NCBI GenBank assembly: GCA_050329935.1
Contig: JBHJOI010000099.1
Coordinates: 1-64,000, forward strand
Length of the DNA stretch: 64,000 nt
Reading direction: 5' to 3'
Origin: CAYSFW01 sp050329935
Lineage (GTDB): Bacteria > Pseudomonadota > Gammaproteobacteria > UWMA-0217
Part shown: positions 26,238-35,249 of the stretch, piece after piece
Position numbering within the stretch: position 1 is the stretch's first letter
Layout of the letters: every line of letters starts with the position of its first letter
Notes under the pieces: model-generated
Told to the model about the DNA's origin: nothing
The model's database searches: none
Seen by the model: only the letters and a program-made list of their open reading frames with translations
Position numbers and translations under genes: made by a program

Positions 26238-27199
26238 CGGCGATCAAGCACGAGGGTGACTTGCCCAAGGTCACGGTGATGATTCCGACCTATCGCCAAT
26301 CCGCCTGGATACTCGACGCGGTTGACAGCGCGTTGGCGCAGGACTACCCGAACCTTGAGGTCATTGTCGCCGACGACGCCTCACCCGACGCCACCGCGGC
26401 CGTGGCGGCGCAACGACACGACCCGCGCCTGCGAGTGGAAAGCAATTCAAGCAACCTCGGCCGAGTCGGTAACTACCGACACCTTCTTTACGATCTAGCG
26501 TGTGGCGAATGGGTGGTCAACCTCGACGGCGACGATTACTTCTCGGATCCGGGTTTCATCTCGAGCGCGATCGCGGTCACGCTCCGCGAACCGGAGGTCG
26601 TGATCGTGGGTGCGCGCGTCGCCCATCGCACGGGCACCAGTGAAACCGCCGCCGAGGGGCCGCGCGCCGGTGTCATCGAGGGTCTCGAGATGCTCGCCCG
26701 CCTGGACGATACTCGGTATCGGCTGATGCATCCGGCAACGCTTTACCACCGCGACACGGCGCTGCGATGTGAGTTTTATCGCGTCAACGCGGCCAGTGCC
26801 GATTGGGAATCGCTGTTTCGCCTCGCCGCGCGCGGACGCGTCGCGTATCTGGATCGGGTCGTGGCGGTGTGGCGTCTGCACGGCGGCAACAGTAGCCAAC
26901 AACTGGATTGGCAGGGACTCTTCGCTAACGTGCGCATTTGGGACGCCATTTATGCCAACGCGATGCAACACGGAATGAACCCCCGCACCGCCGAGTCGGT
27001 TCGGGCTCGAGTCGTCTATTCCCAAATCTGGCGTGACCTCGCGCGTCTGCTGACCGCGCGCAAACCTGGCGCGGCTTGGCATTACGCGAAGGCCGTCCGT
27101 GCGCTGACCGCGGGTGCCTCGCCCAGCCTCCGCGCGCGTGGCGCGATCCTGGGTCGAATTGTGCGCGATCACATCGGCGCGAGGATGCGCGGCACATGA
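26234..27199 (+). CDS. Glycosyltransferase family 2
   Basis: This 321-residue protein has the GT-A fold. The N-terminus VTVMIPTYRQSAWILDAV and the nucleotide-binding VIVADDASPD are GT2 hallmarks. The metal-binding DxD region is VNLDGDDYFSDP. HPATLYHRDTAL and the later SADWESLFRLA fit acceptor-site elements. The ATG at 26234 overlaps the preceding stop, and the gene overlaps the next one in the same way. Sugar specificity is unknown. Confidence 0.9.
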   Translation: MTAIKHEGDLPKVTVMIPTYRQSAWILDAVDSALAQDYPNLEVIVADDASPDATAAVAAQRHDPRLRVESNSSNLGRVGNYRHLLYDLACGEWVVNLDGDDYFSDPGFISSAIAVTLREPEVVIVGARVAHRTGTSETAAEGPRAGVIEGLEMLARLDDTRYRLMHPATLYHRDTALRCEFYRVNAASADWESLFRLAARGRVAYLDRVVAVWRLHGGNSSQQLDWQGLFANVRIWDAIYANAMQHGMNPRTAESVRARVVYSQIWRDLARLLTARKPGAAWHYAKAVRALTAGASPSLRARGAILGRIVRDHIGARMRGT

Positions 27200-28407
27200 G
27201 AGCCTACGCAACCGTGCGACCGGACTCGGTCATCGTTAACGGCGCCACGCAAACCGAAGGCCGCCTGAAGGTGGTGCATATCATCACGGGCCTCGGTCGA
27301 GGTGGTGCCGAAGGCGCGCTGTTCCGCCTCGTGGCGGCTCTGCGCGAGCGGCATACGATGAGCGTGATTTCACTCGGCGACGATGGCGTATATGGCCAAC
27401 GGCTACGCGCGCTCGGGATTCCCGTGCACGCGTTGCGGTTGGGCCCGGGACGCTCGCCGGCCATCATGCTTTTCAGACTGTTTCGGCTGCTACGAAACGA
27501 ACGCCCGGACGTCGTGCAGACCTGGCTCAATCACGCCGATCTGCTCGGCGGAATCGCGGCACGTCTCGCGGGCCGCGACGCACTGGTTTGGGGGCTGCGC
27601 CACTCACGGCTCGATCCGGCCACGCAATCCAAGAGCGCCCGCTGGGTCGCCAGCGCCTGTACGCGGCTGGCACCACGGCTGCCGACACGGATTATCGCTT
27701 GTTCCGCCGACTCCGCCGCCACGCACCAGGCGGTGGGCTACCCCGAGGGCAAGCTTCGCGTCGTCGGCAATGGTTTCGATCTCGATCGGCTGCGCCCGGA
27801 TTTCGCCGCGGGTCAGGCGCTGCGTCGAACCTGGCGCGTCGCGGACGACACCCCGCTCGTCGGCACGGTGGCGAGCTTCAGCCAAGAGAAAGACCATGCC
27901 AATCTGCTGGCCGCGCTCGCGCAACTGGCACCGCGCATTCCCGACTGGCGTTGCGTGCTGGTGGGTCGCGGTCTGACGTCGGCGAACGCCGAGCTGGTCG
28001 ACGCGGCGCGGGCATTCGGCGTGTACGAGCATTTGATCCTCGCGGGCGAACGCGCCGATATTCCCGCCGTGATGAACGCCTTGGACCTGCATGTCCTGCC
28101 AAGCCGGACCGAGGGGTTTCCGAACGTCATTGGCGAGGCGATGGCCTGCGGCACGCCCTGCGTGGCCACGGACGTAGGCGACGCGGCCCGGATCATCGGC
28201 GACGCGGGTTGGACCGCGCCGCCCCGCGATCCAACCGCCCTCGCCGCGTCGATCGAACAGGCACTCGACGCGATCGGGGCGCGCGGCAAGGCGGGCCTCG
28301 GCGCCGTGTGCCGGCGCCGAATCGAGCAACATTTCGGGATGGACACCATGCTGCGAGCGTATGAAACCATCTGGCGCGACGCCATCGCCCACGGAGCAAC
28401 AGGATGA
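27196..28407 (+). CDS. Glycosyltransferase family 4
   Basis: This is a 403-residue GT-B enzyme. The N-lobe starts KVVHIITGLGRGGAEGALFR, a signature of GT4 enzymes in capsule and exopolysaccharide loci. The C-lobe has LVGTVASFSQEKDHANLLAAL and RTEGFPNVIGEAMACGTPCV. The ATG overlaps the GT2 stop as ATGA, and the stop overlaps the next start likewise. It should add a sugar to a lipid-linked intermediate in the cytoplasm; donor and linkage are unknown. Confidence 0.92.
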   Translation: MRAYATVRPDSVIVNGATQTEGRLKVVHIITGLGRGGAEGALFRLVAALRERHTMSVISLGDDGVYGQRLRALGIPVHALRLGPGRSPAIMLFRLFRLLRNERPDVVQTWLNHADLLGGIAARLAGRDALVWGLRHSRLDPATQSKSARWVASACTRLAPRLPTRIIACSADSAATHQAVGYPEGKLRVVGNGFDLDRLRPDFAAGQALRRTWRVADDTPLVGTVASFSQEKDHANLLAALAQLAPRIPDWRCVLVGRGLTSANAELVDAARAFGVYEHLILAGERADIPAVMNALDLHVLPSRTEGFPNVIGEAMACGTPCVATDVGDAARIIGDAGWTAPPRDPTALAASIEQALDAIGARGKAGLGAVCRRRIEQHFGMDTMLRAYETIWRDAIAHGATG

Positions 28408-29231
28408 ACAACCGCGACGACACGGTGGTCGCCGGATTCGGTGATGAATGGACCCGCTTCGACCAAACCGGTCTCCCGGACGCCGAGCGCAAGCGCTGGT
28501 TCGAGGCCTATTTCGCGGTGTTTCCGTGGTACCGACTGGACCCGACGGCGGTCGGATTCGACCTCGGGTGTGGCAGCGGGCGTTGGGCGGCGTTGGTTGC
28601 ACCGCGAGTCGGACGTCTGCTCTGCGTCGACGCATCCGAGGCGGCGTTGGCGGTGGCGCGTCGAAATCTCGAGCATCTCGACAACTGCGAGCTGATCCAC
28701 GCCAGTGTCGATGGGTTACCGTTCGCCGACGCCTCGATGGACTTTGGTTACTCGCTTGGGGTGCTGCATCACGTGCCCGATACACGAGCGGGTATCGCCG
28801 CGTGCGTGAGGAAACTCAAACCCGGCGCGCCGTTCCTGGTTTACCTGTACTACGCCTTCGACAACCGGCCAGGTTGGTTCCGGGTCGCCTGGAAGCTCTC
28901 GGACCTGCTGCGCGGCGTGGTCTCCCGCGCGCCGCACGGTGTTCGCTACGCGCTGAGTCAGGCGCTCGCGGCACTCTTGTACTGGCCGCTCGCGCGCGGT
29001 GCGCGCTGGCTTGAGCGGCGTGGCTTCGAGGTGACCCACCTGCCCTTGAGCGCGTACCGTGACAGCGCATTTTACGTCATGCGCAACGACGCGCTGGATC
29101 GCTTCGGCACTCGCCTCGAACGCCGTTTCACCCGGGCCGAGATCGAAACCCTGTTGCACGAGGCGGGCCTGCGCGACGTTCGCGTTCACGACGGCGTGCC
29201 GTTCTGGTGCGCGGCCGGCATCAAGCAATGA
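28404..29231 (+). CDS. Class I SAM-dependent methyltransferase
   Basis: This 275-residue protein has a typical SAM-binding loop, GFDLGCGSGRWAALVAPRVG, an acidic VDASEAAL, and GVLHHVPDTRAGI. It is in the same subfamily as the gene at 36222-37034: both have an FGDxWTRF-type N-terminus and a YSLG/YSWGVLHH motif. It overlaps the GT4 gene by four bases (ATGA). A role in methylating a sugar of the local glycan is inferred from context. Confidence 0.88.
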   Translation: MNNRDDTVVAGFGDEWTRFDQTGLPDAERKRWFEAYFAVFPWYRLDPTAVGFDLGCGSGRWAALVAPRVGRLLCVDASEAALAVARRNLEHLDNCELIHASVDGLPFADASMDFGYSLGVLHHVPDTRAGIAACVRKLKPGAPFLVYLYYAFDNRPGWFRVAWKLSDLLRGVVSRAPHGVRYALSQALAALLYWPLARGARWLERRGFEVTHLPLSAYRDSAFYVMRNDALDRFGTRLERRFTRAEIETLLHEAGLRDVRVHDGVPFWCAAGIKQ

Positions 29232-29270
29232 CCGGCTCGGCTCCAACAACCCGTAGGCGGCGCTAGGGCG

Positions 29271-31235
29271 ATGTGCGGTATTGTCGGCGCCCTCACACCT
29301 CACGCGCCCACGCCAGATCTGAGCGCGGCGTTGTGCAGCCTGCGTCATCGCGGGCCTGACGATTCAGGCACCTGGCGCGACGCGGCGCGGGGCGTCGTGC
29401 TCGGGCACACACGGCTCGCAGTGGTCGAGCTGTCGCCGATGGGCGCGCAACCGATGACGAGCGCTTGCGGTCGCCATGTCATTTGCTTCAATGGCGAGAT
29501 CTATAACCATTTGGAGTTGCGCGCCGAACTAGGCGACGTGATTGCCTGGCGCGGCCATTCGGACACCGAAACCCTGCTGGCCTGCATCGCCCACTGGGGT
29601 GTCGACGCGACACTGTCACGCCTGGTCGGCATGTTTGCCTTCGCGCTATGGGATCGCGGCGACGCGACGCTGACGCTCGCACGCGATCGCTTCGGGGAAA
29701 AGCCGCTCTATTACGGCTGGATCGGTGGCGGTTTCGCATTCGCGTCCGAGCTACGGGCACTAGCGACACTGCCCGGTTTCGGGACCGACATCGATCGCGA
29801 CGCCGTGGCGCGCTTTCTACGCCATGGCTACATTCCAACCCCACATTGCATTTATCACGGCAGCGCCAAGCTGCTTCCCGGGAGCTACCTCCGCGTAAGC
29901 GCGACGGATCTGGACCGACACCGGCTGCCCGAGCCGACGCGGTGGTGGAGCGCGTTTTCGGTGGCCGAATCGGGCGTGCGCGAGCCACTGCCCGCCGAGG
30001 ACGAGAACGGCGCCAGCTCGGAACTCGAGATCCGCTTGCGCGAGAGTGTTCGCGGCCAGATGCTCGCCGACGTCCCACTCGGCGCGTTTCTCAGTGGCGG
30101 CGTGGATTCGTCGACCATCGTCGCGCTGATGCAGGCGCAATCGATGCTGCCCGTCAAGACGTTTACCATCGGCTTCGAGGATCCGGGATATGACGAAGCC
30201 GAGCACGCCAACGCCGTTGCCCGGCACCTTGGAACCGCGCATACCGAGTGGTATGTCACGCCGGGTGACGCGCGGGCGGTGATTCCGGGCATGGGCTCGG
30301 TCTACAGCGAGCCTTTCGCCGATTCATCACAAATTCCAACCCTGCTCGTCTCGCGCCTGACGCGCCAGCACGTGACGGTCGCGCTCTCGGGCGACGGCGG
30401 CGACGAGCTGTTCGGCGGCTACACGCGCTACTTTCTGGCGGCCGATCTGTGGCACGGAGTGGAACGCGTTCCACGACCGTTGCGCGCCGGGTTGGCGGCA
30501 CTCGCGCTGCGAATTCCCGCGCGCCGCTGGGATGCCCTGTATGCCGGGGTGCGCGGCGCACTGCCCTCGCGCCTGCAAATGCGCGCTCCAGGTTCAAAGC
30601 TGCACAAGGCGGCCAATGTCATGCTCGCGGCCGATGGCGCGGAACTCTACGAACAATTGATCGCCGAACCACAAACGCAGGCGGCGGTACTCGGCGCCGG
30701 ATCGCCGCCCGGCGTGATCGCTCGGCATTGGCCCACGGCGCTACCTAGTCTGATCGAACGCATGATGGCGGCGGACACGACGAGCTACCTACCCGACGAT
30801 ATCCTGGTGAAGGTCGACCGCGCGGCGATGTCGGCGAGCCTCGAAACGCGGGTACCGCTTCTGGATCATCGCTTGTTTGAATTTGCCTGGCGCTTGCCAT
30901 TGTCGCTCAAGGTCCGCGGCGGGCAAGGCAAATGGCTGTTGCGGCAGGTCTTGTATCGCTACGTACCAAGTTCGTTGATCGAGCGCCCGAAGATGGGGTT
31001 CGCGATCCCGGTGGGCGTCTGGCTGCGCGACCCGTTGCGCGATTGGGCCGAGGCCCTGCTCGACGAATCACGCCTGCGGCGCGAGGGCATCTTCGCACCC
31101 GGGATCGTGCGCGGCTGGTGGAAGGCCCATCTCGCCGGCGAGGATGGCTTCGACGCGCGCCTTTGGTATGTGCTGATGTTCCAGGAATGGATCGAACATA
31201 ACTCCGCCGCGAACAGCACCCGGTTGTGCGCGTGA
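29271..31235 (+). CDS. asnB: Asparagine-synthase-type glutamine amidotransferase
   Basis: The protein has 654 residues. The N-terminal class II glutaminase domain starts MCGIVGAL, where Cys2 is the nucleophile, and has RLAVVELSPMG and CFNGEIYNHLELR. The C-terminal synthetase domain has the ATP loop LGAFLSGGVDSSTIVALM and ALSGDGGDELFGGY. All key residues are present. In polysaccharide clusters such AsnB-like proteins often amidate sugar uronic acids, which would fit the UDP-hexuronic acid made by the dehydrogenase here. Plain asparagine synthesis is the alternative. The MITE lies just downstream. Confidence 0.9.
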   Translation: MCGIVGALTPHAPTPDLSAALCSLRHRGPDDSGTWRDAARGVVLGHTRLAVVELSPMGAQPMTSACGRHVICFNGEIYNHLELRAELGDVIAWRGHSDTETLLACIAHWGVDATLSRLVGMFAFALWDRGDATLTLARDRFGEKPLYYGWIGGGFAFASELRALATLPGFGTDIDRDAVARFLRHGYIPTPHCIYHGSAKLLPGSYLRVSATDLDRHRLPEPTRWWSAFSVAESGVREPLPAEDENGASSELEIRLRESVRGQMLADVPLGAFLSGGVDSSTIVALMQAQSMLPVKTFTIGFEDPGYDEAEHANAVARHLGTAHTEWYVTPGDARAVIPGMGSVYSEPFADSSQIPTLLVSRLTRQHVTVALSGDGGDELFGGYTRYFLAADLWHGVERVPRPLRAGLAALALRIPARRWDALYAGVRGALPSRLQMRAPGSKLHKAANVMLAADGAELYEQLIAEPQTQAAVLGAGSPPGVIARHWPTALPSLIERMMAADTTSYLPDDILVKVDRAAMSASLETRVPLLDHRLFEFAWRLPLSLKVRGGQGKWLLRQVLYRYVPSSLIERPKMGFAIPVGVWLRDPLRDWAEALLDESRLRREGIFAPGIVRGWWKAHLAGEDGFDARLWYVLMFQEWIEHNSAANSTRLCA

Positions 31236-31776
31236 CTGTCTCGGCTTGACCGCCCCGGATCGATGATAGTTGCTTTGAACCTAGATTCCTCGGTTGACAG
31301 CTACTTTGTATACGCAACCTAATGTTTACGCGGAGATTATATAGTAGCTGCTAGCTCACCTTTCGGGTGACCGCGCTACGCACCGGATTACTCCGGGCAT
31401 GCTGCCCTTCGCCCCGCGGGCCGGCCCTTGGCCGTTCAATTCGCTCCTGCGAATTAATGCACGATCTTCGCGGCGCATGGCTGCGTTGCAACTCCTTGGA
31501 AGGGAACAACCATTCCGCGTCGTTGCGCCTTACCCTGCACCGCGAATACCGCACACTCCGGCACGTCTAACCGAGGATTCTAGGTTGAATCGGGCAGGCG
31601 GGAGAGTCCGCCAGCTCGACCGACGTTTCGCCGCGGCCGGCGCGACGGATTCCCCAACACCAGGCGGCAACCCTTGAGTTCGCCTCTTCACGTCGACATG
31701 TGGTCAATGTCACTGCCGCCCGACGGCCGGTCGCCCGATTGTTTATGTCCCCAAACAAAACGAGGTACCTCACCCC
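31236..31776. other. Intergenic region holding a MITE
   Basis: This 541-base gap in an otherwise tightly packed cluster is mostly the element at 31280-31584. The remaining 190 bases before the next ATG hold no recognisable gene. Confidence 0.5.
31280..31584. mobile_element. Non-autonomous IS1380-like element (MITE) with 5-bp target duplication
   Basis: The left end CCTAGATTCCTCGGTT and the right end ACCGAGGATTCTAGG are inverted repeats that differ at one central position. The element is flanked on both sides by the direct repeat TTGAA (31275-31279 and 31585-31589). The 305-base interior has no transposase. The ends resemble the CCTAGATTC ends of IS1380-family elements such as ISEcp1, from memory of that family. 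It inserted between asnB and a methyltransferase gene. Confidence 0.8.
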
Positions 31777-32484
31777 ATGCTCAGTCAAGAGGACGGTTTC
31801 GGCTATAACGAACGCCTGTTTTCGGGCGGGTTCCGCACCCGGCTGCATACCGCCCGCTTTCGCTGGCTGGTCGCGACACTGCAACGCTTGGCGTGTCCGA
31901 TGGATAAGGTGCTGGAACTCGGCTGTTTCGACGGCAAGCTGCTCGACTTCCTGCCCGCTCTACCGCAACGTTATGTCGGTTTCGACGCCAATTGGGAGGG
32001 TGGTCTCGATCTCGCGCGTGAGCGCTGGAGCGGCCATGCGAACTTCGCGTTCCACAAGGCCCTCGCGGCCGACGATATGGACCTGGCGGACGAGCGCTTC
32101 GAACTCGCGGTCGCGATGGAGACGCTGGAGCATATTCCGCCGGCCCGGGTCGATGCCTACCTCGCCAGGATCGCGCGCCATCTGGACGGCTATTTTCTGG
32201 TGACCGTGCCCAACGAGAAGGGCCCGGTGTTCCTGGCGAAGTGGCTGATCAAGACGCTGCTCAGCAAGGACTCAGAGCGGTACACCGCGGCCGAGGTCGT
32301 CAACGCGACCTTGGGCCGGATGCACCGCGTCGGGCGCAATGAACACAAGGGCTTTGATTACGCCGAACTGGTCGCGCGAATGAATCGGTACTTCGTGATC
32401 GAGCGCGTGTGCGGACATCCGTTTTCGTTCCTGCCCACCTCGCTCTGCTTCGGCGTGGGGATTGTCGCTCGGCCGCGGCGCTAG
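31777..32484 (+). CDS. Class I SAM-dependent methyltransferase
   Basis: This 235-residue protein has the SAM motif VLELGCFDGKLLDFLP, an acidic FDANWEGGLDLA, and the motif IV/V region ELAVAMETLEHIPP. The later YFLVTVPNEKGP is typical of ubiquinone-biosynthesis-like methyltransferases (the Methyltransf_11/23 group). It lacks the zinc-ribbon start of the 25278 gene. It is the first gene after the MITE and overlaps the next open frame by 23 bases. Modification of a glycan is inferred from its position. Confidence 0.87.
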   Translation: MLSQEDGFGYNERLFSGGFRTRLHTARFRWLVATLQRLACPMDKVLELGCFDGKLLDFLPALPQRYVGFDANWEGGLDLARERWSGHANFAFHKALAADDMDLADERFELAVAMETLEHIPPARVDAYLARIARHLDGYFLVTVPNEKGPVFLAKWLIKTLLSKDSERYTAAEVVNATLGRMHRVGRNEHKGFDYAELVARMNRYFVIERVCGHPFSFLPTSLCFGVGIVARPRR

Positions 32485-33883
32485 CACCTTCCGTCGGTTC
32501 GCCCAACTGTTCTACCCGCACCTCACCCTCGTCCAGCAGGCACGGCGGCTGCTCCCGTTCGGCACGGCGCTTGCGTTGCTGGGTGGTTTCGCGCTCGGTT
32601 TCACGGGGGCGTCCCAGCACTTTCAGGGCGGTGATCCGCTCCGGGACTACAGCATTGGCCTGGTCGTCGCGCTGCTGATCCTGCTGACCATACCGGGATG
32701 GCCGGTGCCCGCCTCGCACCGCCGCGTGCTGGCGGAGCTCTGGCTGGTTCGCATCGGCGTGACGCTCGGGTTCATGTTGTTGTATGAGGCGTACTATCCG
32801 GTGCTCGACGCGCATCATTACTTCCGCGCCGGGTCGGCCACGGAACAGTTGACCAGCCTCGTCGCGGCGGGGGACGGTACCGCCAACGTCACGGCGCTGG
32901 CGGCCTTGTTCAACAAGATCATGCCAGCCTCCTACCACGCGACGAAGGTATGGTTCGCGTTGCTCGGGCTACTCGGGGTCTACGCGTTCTATCGCGCCGC
33001 GACCTTGTATCTCGGTCACGACGATCCGCGCCTGCTGTACGTGCTTGGGTTGTTTCCGGGCATCCTGTTCTGGGGTTCGATACTGGGCAAGGATCCGGTG
33101 GTGTTGCTCGGGACCGGCATCTTCGTGCTCGGCGTGGTCGCCTATGCGCTACGACCGCGGCCGGGTTACCTCGTGTTGGGGGCGATTGGCCTGATCGTGG
33201 TCGGTTTGATGCGCGTCTGGTTGATCGCGATTCTGGTACCGCCGCTCGGGGTTTTTCTCCTGCGGCGCAATGGCGGCGCCGGTCAGTGGCTGATATTCGG
33301 CGCGCTCGTCGTGACCGTGGCGATACTCGCGGTTCAACTCTTCATCGAACGGTTCGGCGTCGGCTCCCTGTCCGATCTGGTTCGAACCACCAATGAGATA
33401 TCGGGCAACTTCGCCACCGGCGGTTCGCGCACGGAGGTTACCCCACTCGCGGGTCCGGTGGACCTTCTGATCCAGGCCCCCATGAGCGCCTTCACCGCGC
33501 TGTTCCGGCCACTGCCCGGCGAGGTGTTGAACGCGTTCGGCCTGCTGGCGGGACTCGAGAGCGCGTTGATGCTGTATTTGTTTATCAAAGGCTGGCTGCG
33601 ACGCGGCTGGCGGCGCGTGAGATCGAGCCCAATTTTGCTGTGGATCGTGATCACCTTGGGGCTATGGGGCGCGATTTATGGTTTCGTCTCGGCCGGCAAC
33701 CTCGGCACCGCGGTGCGCTATCGGCTACAAGTCATGCCGCTGTTGGTGCTGCTCGCGCTTTATGTTTCACAACCGGTGGCCCCCGGGAGGGGGGACACCA
33801 CTCCGGTCAAGCCACGGACCCGGCGACGTACCGCGACACTCAAGGAACGGCTCGATTCCGAGCCGATGGCCAGGCGACCGTGA
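32462..33883 (+). CDS. Polytopic membrane protein, possible polysaccharide polymerase
   Basis: This 473-residue protein has about ten to eleven hydrophobic helices and a basic, hydrophilic C-terminal tail of about 45 residues. A conserved-looking loop is ILFWGSILGKDPVVLLGTGI, and another is YYPVLDAHHYFRAG. Its size and topology, and its place between glycosyltransferases, fit a Wzy-type O-antigen or exopolysaccharide polymerase, a family with very low sequence conservation. I cannot confirm this. The start is TTG at 32462 inside the preceding gene, and no ATG lies near. The stop overlaps the next GTG as GTGA. Confidence 0.7.
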   Translation: MSLGRGASTFRRFAQLFYPHLTLVQQARRLLPFGTALALLGGFALGFTGASQHFQGGDPLRDYSIGLVVALLILLTIPGWPVPASHRRVLAELWLVRIGVTLGFMLLYEAYYPVLDAHHYFRAGSATEQLTSLVAAGDGTANVTALAALFNKIMPASYHATKVWFALLGLLGVYAFYRAATLYLGHDDPRLLYVLGLFPGILFWGSILGKDPVVLLGTGIFVLGVVAYALRPRPGYLVLGAIGLIVVGLMRVWLIAILVPPLGVFLLRRNGGAGQWLIFGALVVTVAILAVQLFIERFGVGSLSDLVRTTNEISGNFATGGSRTEVTPLAGPVDLLIQAPMSAFTALFRPLPGEVLNAFGLLAGLESALMLYLFIKGWLRRGWRRVRSSPILLWIVITLGLWGAIYGFVSAGNLGTAVRYRLQVMPLLVLLALYVSQPVAPGRGDTTPVKPRTRRRTATLKERLDSEPMARRP

Positions 33884-35070
33884 AGTTACTGAGTCCTGAA
33901 GAAATTACCCCAGCGCCCCCGTTCGAGGCGCGATTCCGTGCCCGCGTGCTGCCGGCGCCGAACCCGCGCAGCGTATTGATTCTGGCCAACACCAGTTGGT
34001 ACGTTTTCAATTTTCGCGGCAACCTGATTCGACGCCTGGTCGATCTGGGCCATTCGGTGAGCGTCAGCGCACCGCCAGACGATTATTCGCGCCGCATTCC
34101 GCACCTCGGCGCCGAGTACCACGCACTACCGCTGCGTAACTCGTCACTCAATCCGCTGCAAGAACTGCGCGCGCTCGCGTCGATCCGAAAGGTGGTCACC
34201 CGGGTGCGGCCGGATTGCACGTTCACCTTTACGCCCAAGCCCAACCTCTACACGCCGCTCGCGTGTATCGGCAGGCCGACCCGCGTCGTGCCCAACGTCT
34301 CCGGTTTGGGTTCGAGCTTTCTAGGGGGAGGCATGCTCCGACATGCCACCCAATCGTTGTATCGGGTCGCGTTCGCGCTGACCGACAAGGTGTTTTTTCA
34401 GAATCGGGACGATTCCGGGTACTTCGTCACGACCGGACTGGTCAACGCGGGCAAGGTGGATCACTTACCAGGTTCAGGCGTCGACCTCGCGCGATTTCCG
34501 TTCCTGCCGCTGCCACGCCATCGCGACGGTCAATTCACGTTTCTAATGGCGGCCCGCCTATTGCGCGACAAGGGCGTGATCGAATACTGCGCCGCCTATG
34601 AGACGCTGCGACGCAGCCACCCCGGCGTTCGCTGCGTGCTGGTCGGACCCATGGGCGTCGACAATCCGAGCGCGCTCGGACCGGACGAACTCTCACGCTG
34701 GATCGACGCTGGCATCGAATACCACGCGATGACCGACGACATTCGCCCGTTTATCGAATCGGCCGACTGTGTCGTGTTGCCGTCCTATCGTGAGGGAACC
34801 CCGCGCATTCTGCTGGAGGCCGCCGCGATGGGTCGCCCCATCGTGACGACGGATACCGTTGGCTGCCGCAACGTGGTGAGTCACGGTCTCAACGGACTAC
34901 TATGCAAGGCGCGCGACGCCGCCGATCTCGCGACCGCGATGGCGCGCATGATGGCGCTCGAACACGCCGAGCGCGCGGTGATGGGACGCCTGGGACGGAT
35001 CAAGGTCGAGGCGGAATTCGACGAAAACATCGTGATCACCAAATACCTGGAACTAGTTGCCGGCGGATGA
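33880..35070 (+). CDS. Glycosyltransferase family 4 (PglA-like)
   Basis: This 396-residue GT-B protein starts with a GTG that overlaps the previous stop. About 25 residues precede the first strand, SVLILANTSWYVFNFRGNLI. FTPKPNLYTPLA and VPNVSGLGSSFLG are typical of PglA/WbpX-type transferases that add N-acetylhexosamine to lipid-linked bacillosamine-type sugars. The C-lobe has FLMAARLLRDKGVIEYCAAY and SYREGTPRILLEAAAMGRPI. The sugar is inferred only loosely. It is part of the coupled gene string of this cluster. Confidence 0.9.
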   Translation: MKLLSPEEITPAPPFEARFRARVLPAPNPRSVLILANTSWYVFNFRGNLIRRLVDLGHSVSVSAPPDDYSRRIPHLGAEYHALPLRNSSLNPLQELRALASIRKVVTRVRPDCTFTFTPKPNLYTPLACIGRPTRVVPNVSGLGSSFLGGGMLRHATQSLYRVAFALTDKVFFQNRDDSGYFVTTGLVNAGKVDHLPGSGVDLARFPFLPLPRHRDGQFTFLMAARLLRDKGVIEYCAAYETLRRSHPGVRCVLVGPMGVDNPSALGPDELSRWIDAGIEYHAMTDDIRPFIESADCVVLPSYREGTPRILLEAAAMGRPIVTTDTVGCRNVVSHGLNGLLCKARDAADLATAMARMMALEHAERAVMGRLGRIKVEAEFDENIVITKYLELVAGG

Positions 35071-35249
35071 AGACGCCCACCGGCATGGGGCAACCGGACC
35101 TGTTCGGCGCGGCGATCGCGATCGGTCCACCCGCGCCGGGTCACGCGCCACACAACGATAGCACGAGTGGCCGCCCGCCTGGTTTGCCGGCCGGTTCATC
35201 ACAAGTCCGCCCGGCGCCCCGGCCATCCGCCCCGTGTGCGCGACGGTGA
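35067..35249 (+). CDS. Candidate small coupled ORF of 60 residues, proline/glycine-rich
   Basis: An ATG overlaps the stop of the glycosyltransferase (ATGA), and its own stop overlaps the GTG at 35246 (GTGA). This matches the coupling used throughout the cluster. The product has a high share of Pro, Gly, Ala and Ser, with no signal peptide or membrane helix and no domain I know. It could instead be a translational bridge with no functional peptide, or chance. Confidence 0.35.
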   Translation: MKTPTGMGQPDLFGAAIAIGPPAPGHAPHNDSTSGRPPGLPAGSSQVRPAPRPSAPCARR

